In this document: positions 1 through 5,344 of the stretch, piece after piece | Numbering within the stretch: position 1 is the stretch's first letter | How the letters are laid out: the number at the start of each line of letters is the position of its first letter | Assembly (NCBI GenBank): GCA_025963265.1 | Contig: JAOPUY010000509.1 | Span: forward strand, 1-5,906 | Direction of reading: 5' to 3' | Source of the DNA: Frankiales bacterium | GTDB lineage: Bacteria; Actinomycetota; Actinomycetes; Mycobacteriales; Jatrophihabitantaceae | DNA length: 5,906 nt | The notes under the pieces: generated by a model | What the model saw: the letters and a program-made list of their open reading frames with translations, nothing else | The model's database searches: none | What the model was told of the DNA's origin: nothing | Program-made: the position numbers and the translations under genes

Positions 1-350
1 AGACCGTCGTCGAGATCGCTGCGGTGGAGAACCGGCTCTCGCCGTGGTCGACCAATGCCCTGCCGATCGTGCAGGTGTGCGCGGCGCAAGGGATCGCTTT
101 CCTGGCCTACAGCCCGTTGGGCGGCCAGCAGCGCGCGGGCGAGCTGGGCCAGCGACCGGAGTTCGCCGCCGTGGCGCAGGCCCGCGGCGTCTCGCCGCAG
201 CAGGTCGCGCTGGCCTGGCTGCTGGATCTGTCGCCGGTCATCCTGCCGATCCCGTCCGCGCGGCGGCCCGCCACCATCCGCGACAGCCTGGCCGCGGCCG
301 AGCTGCGGCTGACCGACGAGGAACGGGCCCAGCTCCGCGCCGGGCTGTGA
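1..350 (+). CDS. Aldo/keto reductase, C-terminal part (5' end outside window)
   Basis: The reading frame is open from the left edge (first full codon at 3) to a TGA at 348-350 and gives about 115 residues. They match the last third of the aldo/keto reductase barrel: a VENRLSPW segment (the usual place of the conserved Q-N-x-Y strand), a GIAFLAYSPLGG strand (the 'i.v.aysPLg' motif), then VSPQQVALAWLL and SPVILPIP, which in this family lead into the loop that binds the NADP(H) 2'-phosphate. Family members reduce aldehydes or ketones with NAD(P)H in the cytosol. The catalytic Asp-Tyr-Lys-His residues lie upstream and cannot be checked. A GTG at 24 could be read as a start but would cut the barrel, so I treat the gene as truncated by the window. 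The substrate is unknown. The gene converges on the DUF427 gene. Its C-terminal motifs resemble those of the second reductase at 4409-5293. Confidence 0.9.
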   Translation, partial: TVVEIAAVENRLSPWSTNALPIVQVCAAQGIAFLAYSPLGGQQRAGELGQRPEFAAVAQARGVSPQQVALAWLLDLSPVILPIPSARRPATIRDSLAAAELRLTDEERAQLRAGL

Positions 351-412
351 GCGACGTCGAGGTCTTTCGGCCGATCGTTAAAGTCCGGGTCGGCGCGGAC
401 GATCTTGATCTT

Positions 413-437
413 GTGAGGCGGCAACGACGCCGCTCAC
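413..437. terminator. Small hairpin, candidate terminator
   Basis: Arms GTGAG (413-417) plus CGGC (419-422) pair with GCCG (429-432) plus CTCAC (433-437), with one bulged G at 418 and a 6-base loop. It lies 63 bases after the reductase stop in a convergent gap. There is no T-tract on either strand, which is common in actinobacteria, so the terminator role is inferred from position and stem alone. Confidence 0.4.
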
Positions 438-442
438 GCGGC

Positions 443-493
443 AGCCGCTCGGACATCTTCGCCTTCCCCCGTAGGTGAAGAACCCGAGCGGCT
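443..493. terminator. Nested two-helix hairpin, candidate bidirectional terminator
   Basis: An outer perfect 10-bp helix, AGCCGCTCGG (443-452) with CCGAGCGGCT (484-493), encloses a second 9-bp helix at 456-464 / 473-481 (TCTTCGCCT with AGGTGAAGA, one G-T pair). The apical loop is 8 bases (465-472). The two helices are separated only by a small internal loop (453-455 and 482-483), so they could stack into one long rod. It lies 21 bases after the DUF427 stop and between two convergent genes, the expected place for a shared terminator. It could equally be a REP-like interspersed repeat. No T-tract follows. Confidence 0.5.
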
Positions 494-514
494 TCGCTGC
501 GTTCGGCCGCAGGC

Positions 515-898
515 TCAGCTAGCTGGCCGCTCCTCGATGCTGTCGACGCGGTCGGGGTAGAAGGCGATGTGGTCCCGGATCTGGGCGACTGCCGGATACG
601 GGGACTCGTAGACCCAGACCGCGTCGACGGAGCGATCGCCGCCGAGCGGCAGGCTGTAGTAACTCGCGTCGCCCTTGTACGGGCAATAGCTCGCGCTGTC
701 ACTGCGCTGCAGCAGCGATTGGTCGGCGTCGGAGATCGGAATGTAGTGCACCGCCGGGTAGGACGCCTCGCGCAGAATCAGCGCCCGCTGGCTGTCGGCC
801 ACCACACGCCCGCCGAGTGACACCACGATCCGGTTCGGGTTTGCCTCGATGCTGATGGGGTGATCCGGGCCGGGTTGCAGGACGGTCTTGTCGGTCAT
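515..898 (-). CDS. DUF427 domain protein (Pfam PF04248)
   Basis: The protein has 127 residues, the usual size of a single-domain DUF427 protein, and the domain fills nearly all of it. Family hallmarks are visible in order: an N-terminal strand pair ending in GGRVVADS (29-36), ILREASYPAVHYIP (41-54), the signature YCPYKGDASYY (71-81), AVWVYESPYP (93-102) and IAFYPDRVD (111-119). Pfam lists the family under a nucleotidyltransferase-like name, but I know of no firmly established reaction, so I assign none. It is probably cytosolic, since no signal peptide or membrane segment is seen. The ATG at 898 is chosen because it overlaps the TetR stop as ATGA, which implies translational coupling, and because the domain starts soon after it. 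The frame stays open upstream inside the TetR gene, but that part reads as an antisense-like shadow. Expression should follow the TetR regulator and thus whatever ligand that regulator senses. Confidence 0.88.
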   Translation of the reverse strand: MTDKTVLQPGPDHPISIEANPNRIVVSLGGRVVADSQRALILREASYPAVHYIPISDADQSLLQRSDSASYCPYKGDASYYSLPLGGDRSVDAVWVYESPYPAVAQIRDHIAFYPDRVDSIEERPAS

Positions 899-1536
899 GA
901 GCTCTCCAAAGGGGTCAGGGGCGCAGTCAAGGATGGGGCGCGTCCGGGGAGGAAGGGCAGGCAGGCAAAGGCGCGGTCGGCGACCGCGACGAGCTCGGCC
1001 GGGTCGCGGCCGCACTTGGAGATGACGTCGATTCCCCGCGAGATGGTCAGCAGCAGCAGGGCGATCTCCGGCGCCGGGACCTCCGGGTCGAGGTCGCCGT
1101 GCCGTTGAGCGCCCTCGACGCAGGAGATCAGCGCCTCCTGCAAGACCGTGAAGTCTCGGCAGATCCGTTCGTTGACCAGCGGGTCCTGGCCGTTCAGCTC
1201 GACCGCGAACTTGCCGGCCATGCAACCCAGCCGCTGCTCGTCGTCTATCAGGAAGTCGACCGCGCCCCGCAGGTAGTCGCGCAGTCGCAGCACCGCGGTC
1301 TCATCCGGGCCGCTGAGCGCGCTGACCATCGCCGTCTCGTTGCGCCCGCAGTATTCCTCGAAGGCCTGCATGAACATCGCGTGTTTGTCGCCGAAGGCGG
1401 CGTACAGGCTGCCTCGACCCAGGCCGGTCGCCGCCGTGATGTCATCCAGGCTCGTGCCGGCGTAGCCGGTCTTGCGGAACTGATTCTCGACCGCGCGCAG
1501 CACGGTCGGTCGGTCGAAACTCGGAGGGCGCGCCAC
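895..1536 (-). CDS. TetR/AcrR-family transcriptional regulator
   Basis: The protein has 213 residues from the GTG at 1536. The N-terminal DNA-binding domain reads MARPPSFDRPTVLRAV, then a helix-turn-helix at about residues 28-50 (TSLDDITAATGLGRGSLYAAF, then GDK), very typical of TetR repressors. The rest is an all-helical ligand-binding and dimerisation domain. I chose GTG 1536 because 'MARPxxFD' is the standard beginning of this subgroup; the longer frame from a TTG at 1563 would add nine untypical residues and put the start inside an operator-like repeat. No Shine-Dalgarno is seen before the GTG, but a -10-like hexamer lies 7 bases upstream, so the mRNA may be leaderless. The protein has six cysteines. 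C105 in RLGCMAG sits where NemR-type regulators carry a redox-active Cys, so electrophile or oxidant sensing is possible but unproven. Its gene is divergent from the exporter at 1684 and overlaps DUF427 by 4 bp. It probably represses both sides. Confidence 0.93.
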   Translation of the reverse strand: MARPPSFDRPTVLRAVENQFRKTGYAGTSLDDITAATGLGRGSLYAAFGDKHAMFMQAFEEYCGRNETAMVSALSGPDETAVLRLRDYLRGAVDFLIDDEQRLGCMAGKFAVELNGQDPLVNERICRDFTVLQEALISCVEGAQRHGDLDPEVPAPEIALLLLTISRGIDVISKCGRDPAELVAVADRAFACLPFLPGRAPSLTAPLTPLESS

Positions 1537-1543
1537 GCCGACC

Positions 1544-1572
1544 ACGATACCCGTTCTTGACAACTCAGTCCA
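1544..1572 (-). promoter_or_regulatory. Putative promoter of tetR-DUF427 (leaderless)
   Basis: Read on the minus strand, TGGACT (1572-1567) and TATCGT (1549-1544) are separated by 17 bases; each matches 4 of 6 bases of the sigma70-type consensus. The -10 hexamer ends 7 bases before the GTG at 1536, so transcription would begin at or next to the start codon. The -35 element lies inside operator candidate 1, consistent with autorepression. Confidence 0.45.
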
Positions 1573-1576
1573 GAAC
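1553..1576. promoter_or_regulatory. Operator candidate 1 for the TetR regulator
   Basis: A 24-bp inverted repeat: left arm GTTCTTGAC (1553-1561), six-base spacer, right arm GTCCAGAAC (1568-1576). The arms are complementary at 8 of 9 positions. It covers the -35 hexamers of both divergent promoters. Length, symmetry and place suit a TetR-dimer site. Binding by this particular TetR is inferred. Confidence 0.7.
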
Positions 1577-1586
1577 TGCCTAGGGT
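1557..1586 (+). promoter_or_regulatory. Putative promoter of the MFS exporter gene
   Basis: A perfect -35 TTGACA (1557-1562) is followed after 18 bases by TAGGGT (1581-1586), which fits the actinobacterial TAnnnT -10 pattern. The transcript would start near 1593, giving a leader of about 90 bases. The -35 lies in operator candidate 1, and the predicted start site lies in operator candidate 2. Confidence 0.55.
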
Positions 1587-1608
1587 TCTTGACTGTGCGG
1601 TACAGAAC
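1585..1608. promoter_or_regulatory. Operator candidate 2 for the TetR regulator
   Basis: A second 24-bp inverted repeat of identical architecture: left arm GTTCTTGAC (1585-1593), six-base spacer, right arm GTACAGAAC (1600-1608), complementary at 7 of 9 positions. It starts exactly 32 bp after candidate 1, about three helical turns, so two dimers would lie on the same DNA face. It covers the last base of the exporter -10 and the expected transcription start. Confidence 0.68.
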
Positions 1609-1633
1609 CGGGACGCCGGCCCGCGCGATCGCG

Positions 1634-1661
1634 CTCGATTGCCTCTTCTCGATTGCCTCTT
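1634..1661 (+). repeat. Perfect 14-bp tandem repeat in the exporter leader
   Basis: CTCGATTGCCTCTT occurs twice back to back (1634-1647 and 1648-1661) with no mismatch, 22 bases before the exporter ATG. A 12-bp palindrome GCGCGATCGCGC (1623-1634) directly precedes it. The repeat is AT-richer than its surroundings and does not code if the ATG at 1684 is the start. Function unknown; slipped-strand duplication is the simplest origin. Confidence 0.75.
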
Positions 1662-1683
1662 AGTCCTTGATTGCGAGTCAGCC

Positions 1684-3159
1684 ATGACCGTTCACACCGA
1701 ATCGACTTCTGGGTCGCCGGCCAAGGTCCCCATCGGGGCTCACCCACCCGACGGCGGCCCCGGGTCCGCCGGCCACTCGCCCGGGCGCCGGCACGTCCAT
1801 CCCGCGGTGATCCTCGCGGTGCTGTCCAGCGCGAGCTTCTTGGCCCAGCTCGACGTCTGGATCACCAACGTCGGCCTGCCCGCGATCGGCAGCGGCGTCG
1901 GCGCCCGCTCGCTCTCAGACCTGAGCTGGGTGCTCAACGGCTACGCGATCGTCTACGCGGCCCTGCTCGTCCCGGCCGGCCGGCTGGCCGACCGCTTCGG
2001 GCGCAAGGCCGGATTCCTGCTCGGCCTGGCGATCTTCGCCGTGGCCAGCGTGGGCGCCGGGCTCAGCTCCGACATCTGGGTGCTCGTCGGCTTCCGGGCC
2101 CTGCAAGCGCTCGGGGCCGCCGTGCTCACGCCCTCCGCGCTGGGGCTGGTGCTGACGACGGCGCCGGCCGACAAGGTCAGCCAGTACGTCAAGATCTGGT
2201 TCACCTCCGGCGCGCTGTCGGCCACCGCCGGACCGGTGTTAGGCGGCCTGCTCGTCGAGGCCTCGTGGCGCTGGCTGTTCTTGGTCAACGTCCCGGTCGT
2301 CGTCATCGCCGCGGTGCTGGCCGTCCGACTGGTGCCGAACACCCGCCACGAGCAGGATGTTCGGTTCCCGGATCTGCTCGGGGGCCTGATCCTCATCCTC
2401 GGCGTGGGCGCGTTCGCCCTCGGCCTGGTCGAGGCCCCGAGCTGGGGCTGGTCCAGCGCCCGGTTCATCGTCGCGATGGCGCTGGCCGCGCTGGGCGTCA
2501 TCGGCTTCCTCACCCGCTCGGCCCGGCACCCGGTGCCGGTGATCGACTTGACGCTGTTCCGCGACCGGATCTTCAGCGCGGCCAACCTGGGAGCGGTGCT
2601 GGCGTTCGCGTCGTTCTCGATCATGCTGCTCTCGGCGATTCTCTGGATGCAGGGGCATTGGCATTACTCCGCGATCCGGACCGGGCTCGGTTCGGCGCCG
2701 GGCCCAGTGATGTTCGCGCTGTTCGCGGCCGTCGCCGACATGCTGCAGCAGCGATTCCGGGTGCGGGCCAGCGTCATCGCGGCCGTCGGCTTCATCATCG
2801 CCGCGGTCGGCTCGGTGATGTTCGCCGTGTTGGTGCACAGCGATCCCAACTACGTCTCAGGGATCCTGCCGTGCTGGCTGATCCTGGGCACCGGGTTCGG
2901 TCTGGCCGTGCCGACGACCATCTCGGCGGCGACGCTCGACCTCAAGCCGGCCCAGGCCGCGACCGGCAGCGCCATCGTGTCGATGGCCCTGCAGCTCGGC
3001 GCGGTCATCGGGATCAGCATTCTGGTCGCCATTCTCGGAGTCGCCTCCAGCGGCGCCGGCCTGCACGTGTTCCGGGTCGGCTGGGTGGTCGCCGCCGGCC
3101 TCGCGGCGGCCTCGGTCCTCGCCGCGCTGGCCATCAGCCCGCGACGGGTCCAGCGCTAG
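1684..3159 (+). CDS. DHA2-type MFS drug/metabolite exporter, 14 TM
   Basis: The protein has 491 residues, normal for the 14-helix drug:H+ antiporter-2 group (EmrB/QacA-like) of the major facilitator superfamily. About 38 Pro/Gly/His-rich residues precede the first membrane helix. Seen in order: TM1 with the group motif LAQLDVWITNVGLP (53-66, D57), motif A GRLADRFGRK (99-108) between TM2 and TM3, an R138-ALQALGAA segment in TM4, and the antiporter motif C region GPVLGG (183-188) in TM5. Further hydrophobic helices continue to about 483. It should sit in the cytoplasmic membrane and export a hydrophobic or cationic compound using the proton gradient; the substrate cannot be read from sequence. 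ATG 1684 is chosen over an in-frame TTG at 1639, which would start inside the tandem repeat; only a weak GCGAG lies before the ATG. The divergent TetR gene and the two operator candidates imply repression relieved by a ligand, often the exported compound. Confidence 0.95.
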   Translation: MTVHTESTSGSPAKVPIGAHPPDGGPGSAGHSPGRRHVHPAVILAVLSSASFLAQLDVWITNVGLPAIGSGVGARSLSDLSWVLNGYAIVYAALLVPAGRLADRFGRKAGFLLGLAIFAVASVGAGLSSDIWVLVGFRALQALGAAVLTPSALGLVLTTAPADKVSQYVKIWFTSGALSATAGPVLGGLLVEASWRWLFLVNVPVVVIAAVLAVRLVPNTRHEQDVRFPDLLGGLILILGVGAFALGLVEAPSWGWSSARFIVAMALAALGVIGFLTRSARHPVPVIDLTLFRDRIFSAANLGAVLAFASFSIMLLSAILWMQGHWHYSAIRTGLGSAPGPVMFALFAAVADMLQQRFRVRASVIAAVGFIIAAVGSVMFAVLVHSDPNYVSGILPCWLILGTGFGLAVPTTISAATLDLKPAQAATGSAIVSMALQLGAVIGISILVAILGVASSGAGLHVFRVGWVVAAGLAAASVLAALAISPRRVQR

Positions 3160-3165
3160 CCGCTC

Positions 3166-3204
3166 TCGGAGCGTTGCCGTCGCCTGGCGCCGGCAACGCT
3201 CCGA
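3166..3204 (+). terminator. Strong stem-loop terminator after the exporter gene
   Basis: A 14-bp perfect stem, TCGGAGCGTTGCCG (3166-3179) with CGGCAACGCTCCGA (3191-3204), has an 11-base loop. It begins 6 bases after the exporter stop codon. No T-tract follows, as is usual for high-GC actinobacterial terminators. It separates the exporter from gnd, so gnd should have its own promoter in 3205-3312, where I see no convincing -35/-10 pair. Confidence 0.8.
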
Positions 3205-3300
3205 ATGCGCTGGAAATGGCGATGCCCTAGCCTGACTCCTGACATCGCTTACGGGCCGCCCGCGCGTGGTGTCGCCCGCCGCCAGCGACCAGCAGTGAAT

Positions 3301-3305
3301 GGAGA
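3301..3305 (+). promoter_or_regulatory. Ribosome binding site of gnd
   Basis: GGAGA lies 7 bases before the ATG at 3313. It decides the start: an in-frame ATG at 3205 would add 36 residues with no dehydrogenase similarity and overlaps the end of the terminator stem. Confidence 0.75.
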
Positions 3306-3312
3306 CCCAGCT

Positions 3313-4377
3313 ATGCAGCTCGGAATGATCGGCCTCGGACGGATGGGCGCCAACATCTCGCGCCGCGCCATGCGCGACGGGCACGAGGTCGTGGTCTATG
3401 ACGTCAACCCCGCCTCGATCAGCGAGCTCGAGGGCGAAGGCGCCACCGGGGCTCCCACGCTGGCCGAATTCGTGGCCAAGCTCGAGCGGCCTCGGGTCGC
3501 CTGGGTGATGATCCCGGCCGGAATCACCGGGCAGACCGTGGAGGCTCTGGCCAAGCTGCTCGACGAGGGCGACATCATCATCGACGGCGGCAACTCCAAC
3601 TACCGCGACGACGTGCGACGGGCCGCGAAGCTCAAGGAGAGCGGCATCCACTATGTCGACGTCGGCACCAGCGGCGGCGTGTTCGGCCTCGAGCGGGGGT
3701 ACTGCCTGATGGTCGGCGGCGACGACGTCGCCTTCCAGACGATCGAGCCGCTGCTCAAGACCATTGCCCCCGGCTCGGGCGACATCGAGCGCACCCCGGG
3801 CCGCTCGGGCGCGCCGGCGGCTGAGGAGCTCGGCTACCTGCATTGCGGGCCGTCGGGCGCCGGGCACTTCGTGAAGATGGTCCACAACGGCATCGAGTAC
3901 GGCATCATGGCCGCCTTCGCCGAGGGCCTCAACATCCTGGACAACGCCGACGCCGGCATCCGCTCCACTGAGCACTCGGCCGAGATCGCCCCGCTGGAGG
4001 AGCCCGAGTACTACCAGTTCAACGTCGACACGGCCAAGGTCGCCGAGCTTTGGCGCCGTGGTTCGGTCATCTCCTCCTGGCTGCTGGACCTCACCGCGGC
4101 CGCGTTGCAAGCCAACCCAACCCTCGATGGCCTGGCCGGGCGCGTCTCGGACTCCGGCGAGGGACGCTGGACGGTGAAGGCGGCGATCGACATCGGCGTG
4201 CCGGTGCCCGTGCTGGCCGCCTCGCTGTTCGAGCGCTTCGCCTCGCGCGGGGAGGACCACTTCGCCAACCAGGTGCTCTCGGCGATGCGCCAGCAGTTCG
4301 GCGGCCACAGCGAATTGCCGGCGGGCGACTCGCTGGAGGCCGGCGCCGCGAATTCCGACCAGGGCGCCCAGAGCTGA
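3313..4377 (+). CDS. gnd: 6-phosphogluconate dehydrogenase (decarboxylating), short GndA type
   Basis: The enzyme oxidises and decarboxylates 6-phosphogluconate to ribulose 5-phosphate with NAD(P)+, the last step of the oxidative pentose phosphate pathway, in the cytosol. The protein has 354 residues, in the range of the short class (roughly 300-350; the E. coli type is about 470). Seen: Rossmann motif GLGRMGAN (7-14), IIDGGNSNYRDD (89-100), the substrate-site stretch DVGTSGGVFGLERG (116-129), and the catalytic helix GAGHFVKMVHNGIEYG (182-197) with K188, H191, N192 and E195. These are followed by the all-helical domain with WRRGSVISSWLLDL. The acidic D30 at the end of the second strand (VVVYDVNP) suggests preference for NAD+ over NADP+; this is inference. 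About 20 hydrophilic residues form a C-terminal tail beyond the fold. The gene stands alone between the exporter terminator and the convergent reductase; zwf is not in view. Confidence 0.95.
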   Translation: MQLGMIGLGRMGANISRRAMRDGHEVVVYDVNPASISELEGEGATGAPTLAEFVAKLERPRVAWVMIPAGITGQTVEALAKLLDEGDIIIDGGNSNYRDDVRRAAKLKESGIHYVDVGTSGGVFGLERGYCLMVGGDDVAFQTIEPLLKTIAPGSGDIERTPGRSGAPAAEELGYLHCGPSGAGHFVKMVHNGIEYGIMAAFAEGLNILDNADAGIRSTEHSAEIAPLEEPEYYQFNVDTAKVAELWRRGSVISSWLLDLTAAALQANPTLDGLAGRVSDSGEGRWTVKAAIDIGVPVPVLAASLFERFASRGEDHFANQVLSAMRQQFGGHSELPAGDSLEAGAANSDQGAQS

Positions 4378-4408
4378 CGCGCTTGGTCGCCGGCCGGCGT
4401 GCGGTGGG

Positions 4409-5293
4409 CTAGCTCGTCTTGAGCTGGTCGATCGCGGCGACGTCGGCCGGCGACAGCTCGAGCAGCGCGGCGGCCATGTTGTCCTCCAGGTGGTCCGTCG
4501 AGGACGTGCCTGGGATCGGCAGCATGACCGGAGACCGCTGGAGCAGCCAGGCCAGCGCCACTTGCGAGGGGCTGGCCTGCAGCCGACGGGCGATCTTGGC
4601 CAGCGGTCCGCCCGGCTGCGCGAGCGCGCCGGTGGCCAGCGGGAACCAGGGGATGAAGCCGATGCCCTGCGCCTGGCTGTAGTCGAGCAGGGCCTCAGCC
4701 GAGCGGTTGCTGACGTTGAACAGGTTCTGCACGGTGGCGATCTGGGCGGTCTGCTGGGCTTGCTGCAGTTGGGCCACCGAGACCTCGGAAAGACCGATGT
4801 GGGCGATTTTGCCCTCGTCCTGGAGCAGCTTGAGCTCGCCGACCTGATCGGCCAGCGGCACCTTCGGGTCGACGCGATGCAGCTGAAACAACCGAATCTG
4901 GTCCAGGCCGAGGTTGCGCAAGCTCATCTCGCACTGCTGACGCAGGTACTCGGGCCGGCCCACCGCGCGCCAGTCACCCGGTCCGGCCCGCGTGAGGCCG
5001 GCCTTGGTCGCGATGACCAGGTCGTCCGGGTAGGGCAGCAGCGCCTTCGCCGTCAACTGCTCGGCCACGACGGGGCCGTAGGAGTCAGCGGTGTCGATGA
5101 AGTTGACCCCGAGCTCGACCGCGCGGCGTAGCACCCGCACTGCCTCCTCCGGGTCGGACGGATCGCCCCAGACGCCGGGTCCGGTCAGTTGCATGGTGCC
5201 GTAGCCGAGGCGGTGGACGGGCAGCACGCCGCCGATGGCGAACTGGCCGGAGGCCCGTCCTTCAGCGCCGGACGGGCGGGAAGCGGTGGTCAT
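4409..5293 (-). CDS. Aldo/keto reductase, complete
   Basis: The protein has 294 residues, a complete cytosolic (beta/alpha)8 aldo/keto reductase. All four catalytic residues are visible: D67 and Y72 in FIDTADSYG (65-73), K97 in LVIATK (92-97) and H139 in FQLHR (136-140). Later come KIAHIGLSEVS (162-172), VQNLFNV (188-194), GFIPWFPLA (212-220), SPSQVALAWLL (241-251) and SPVMLPIPGTSS (254-265), the last being the cofactor 2'-phosphate loop region. Family enzymes reduce a carbonyl with NAD(P)H; the pattern resembles the YajO/Tas-like oxidoreductase group and no specific substrate can be named. ATG 5293 is chosen because the domain starts at about residue 18. A good GGAGG (5299-5295 on the minus strand) lies only 1 base from this ATG, closer than usual. 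The frame stays open upstream to 5860, but that part is antisense to the phosphoesterase and not domain-like. The stop lies 31 bases from the end of convergent gnd, with no clear hairpin between. Confidence 0.94.
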   Translation of the reverse strand: MTTASRPSGAEGRASGQFAIGGVLPVHRLGYGTMQLTGPGVWGDPSDPEEAVRVLRRAVELGVNFIDTADSYGPVVAEQLTAKALLPYPDDLVIATKAGLTRAGPGDWRAVGRPEYLRQQCEMSLRNLGLDQIRLFQLHRVDPKVPLADQVGELKLLQDEGKIAHIGLSEVSVAQLQQAQQTAQIATVQNLFNVSNRSAEALLDYSQAQGIGFIPWFPLATGALAQPGGPLAKIARRLQASPSQVALAWLLQRSPVMLPIPGTSSTDHLEDNMAAALLELSPADVAAIDQLKTS

Positions 5294-5344
5294 GCCTCCA
5301 GTCTGCCTCGCGTAGCTTGTCGGGGTGAGACGGCGAGCGGGTTG

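Noticed and set aside
516..525. Palindrome CAGCTAGCTG at the DUF427 stop
   Set aside because: Too short and loopless; overlaps coding sequence and is probably chance.
899..1225. In-frame extension of the DUF427 gene to 236 residues
   Set aside because: The added part overlaps the TetR gene in another frame and is low-complexity Arg/Gly/Pro-rich; the ATG at 898 starts right before the domain.
1537..1563. TTG start of the TetR gene at 1563
   Set aside because: It adds nine residues not typical of the family, lies inside an operator candidate and has no ribosome site; GTG 1536 gives the standard MARPxxFD beginning.
1639..1683. TTG start of the exporter at 1639
   Set aside because: It would begin inside the tandem repeat and add 15 residues with no counterpart in the family; ATG 1684 is more plausible.
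2239..2838. Long minus-strand open frames inside the exporter gene
   Set aside because: They are Arg/His/Glu-rich shadows of a membrane protein in codon-biased DNA, without a domain or ribosome site.
3205..3312. ATG start of gnd at 3205
   Set aside because: It overlaps the terminator stem end and would add 36 residues ahead of the Rossmann beta strand; ATG 3313 has a good GGAGA.
2857..4308. 483-residue minus-strand open frame across the exporter end and gnd
   Set aside because: It runs through a strong terminator and is antisense to a highly conserved enzyme; the composition is that of a high-GC shadow frame.
4388..4399. 12-bp palindrome CGCCGGCCGGCG between gnd and the reductase as a terminator
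   Set aside because: It has no room for a loop without opening most of the stem; a short GC palindrome is expected at this base composition.
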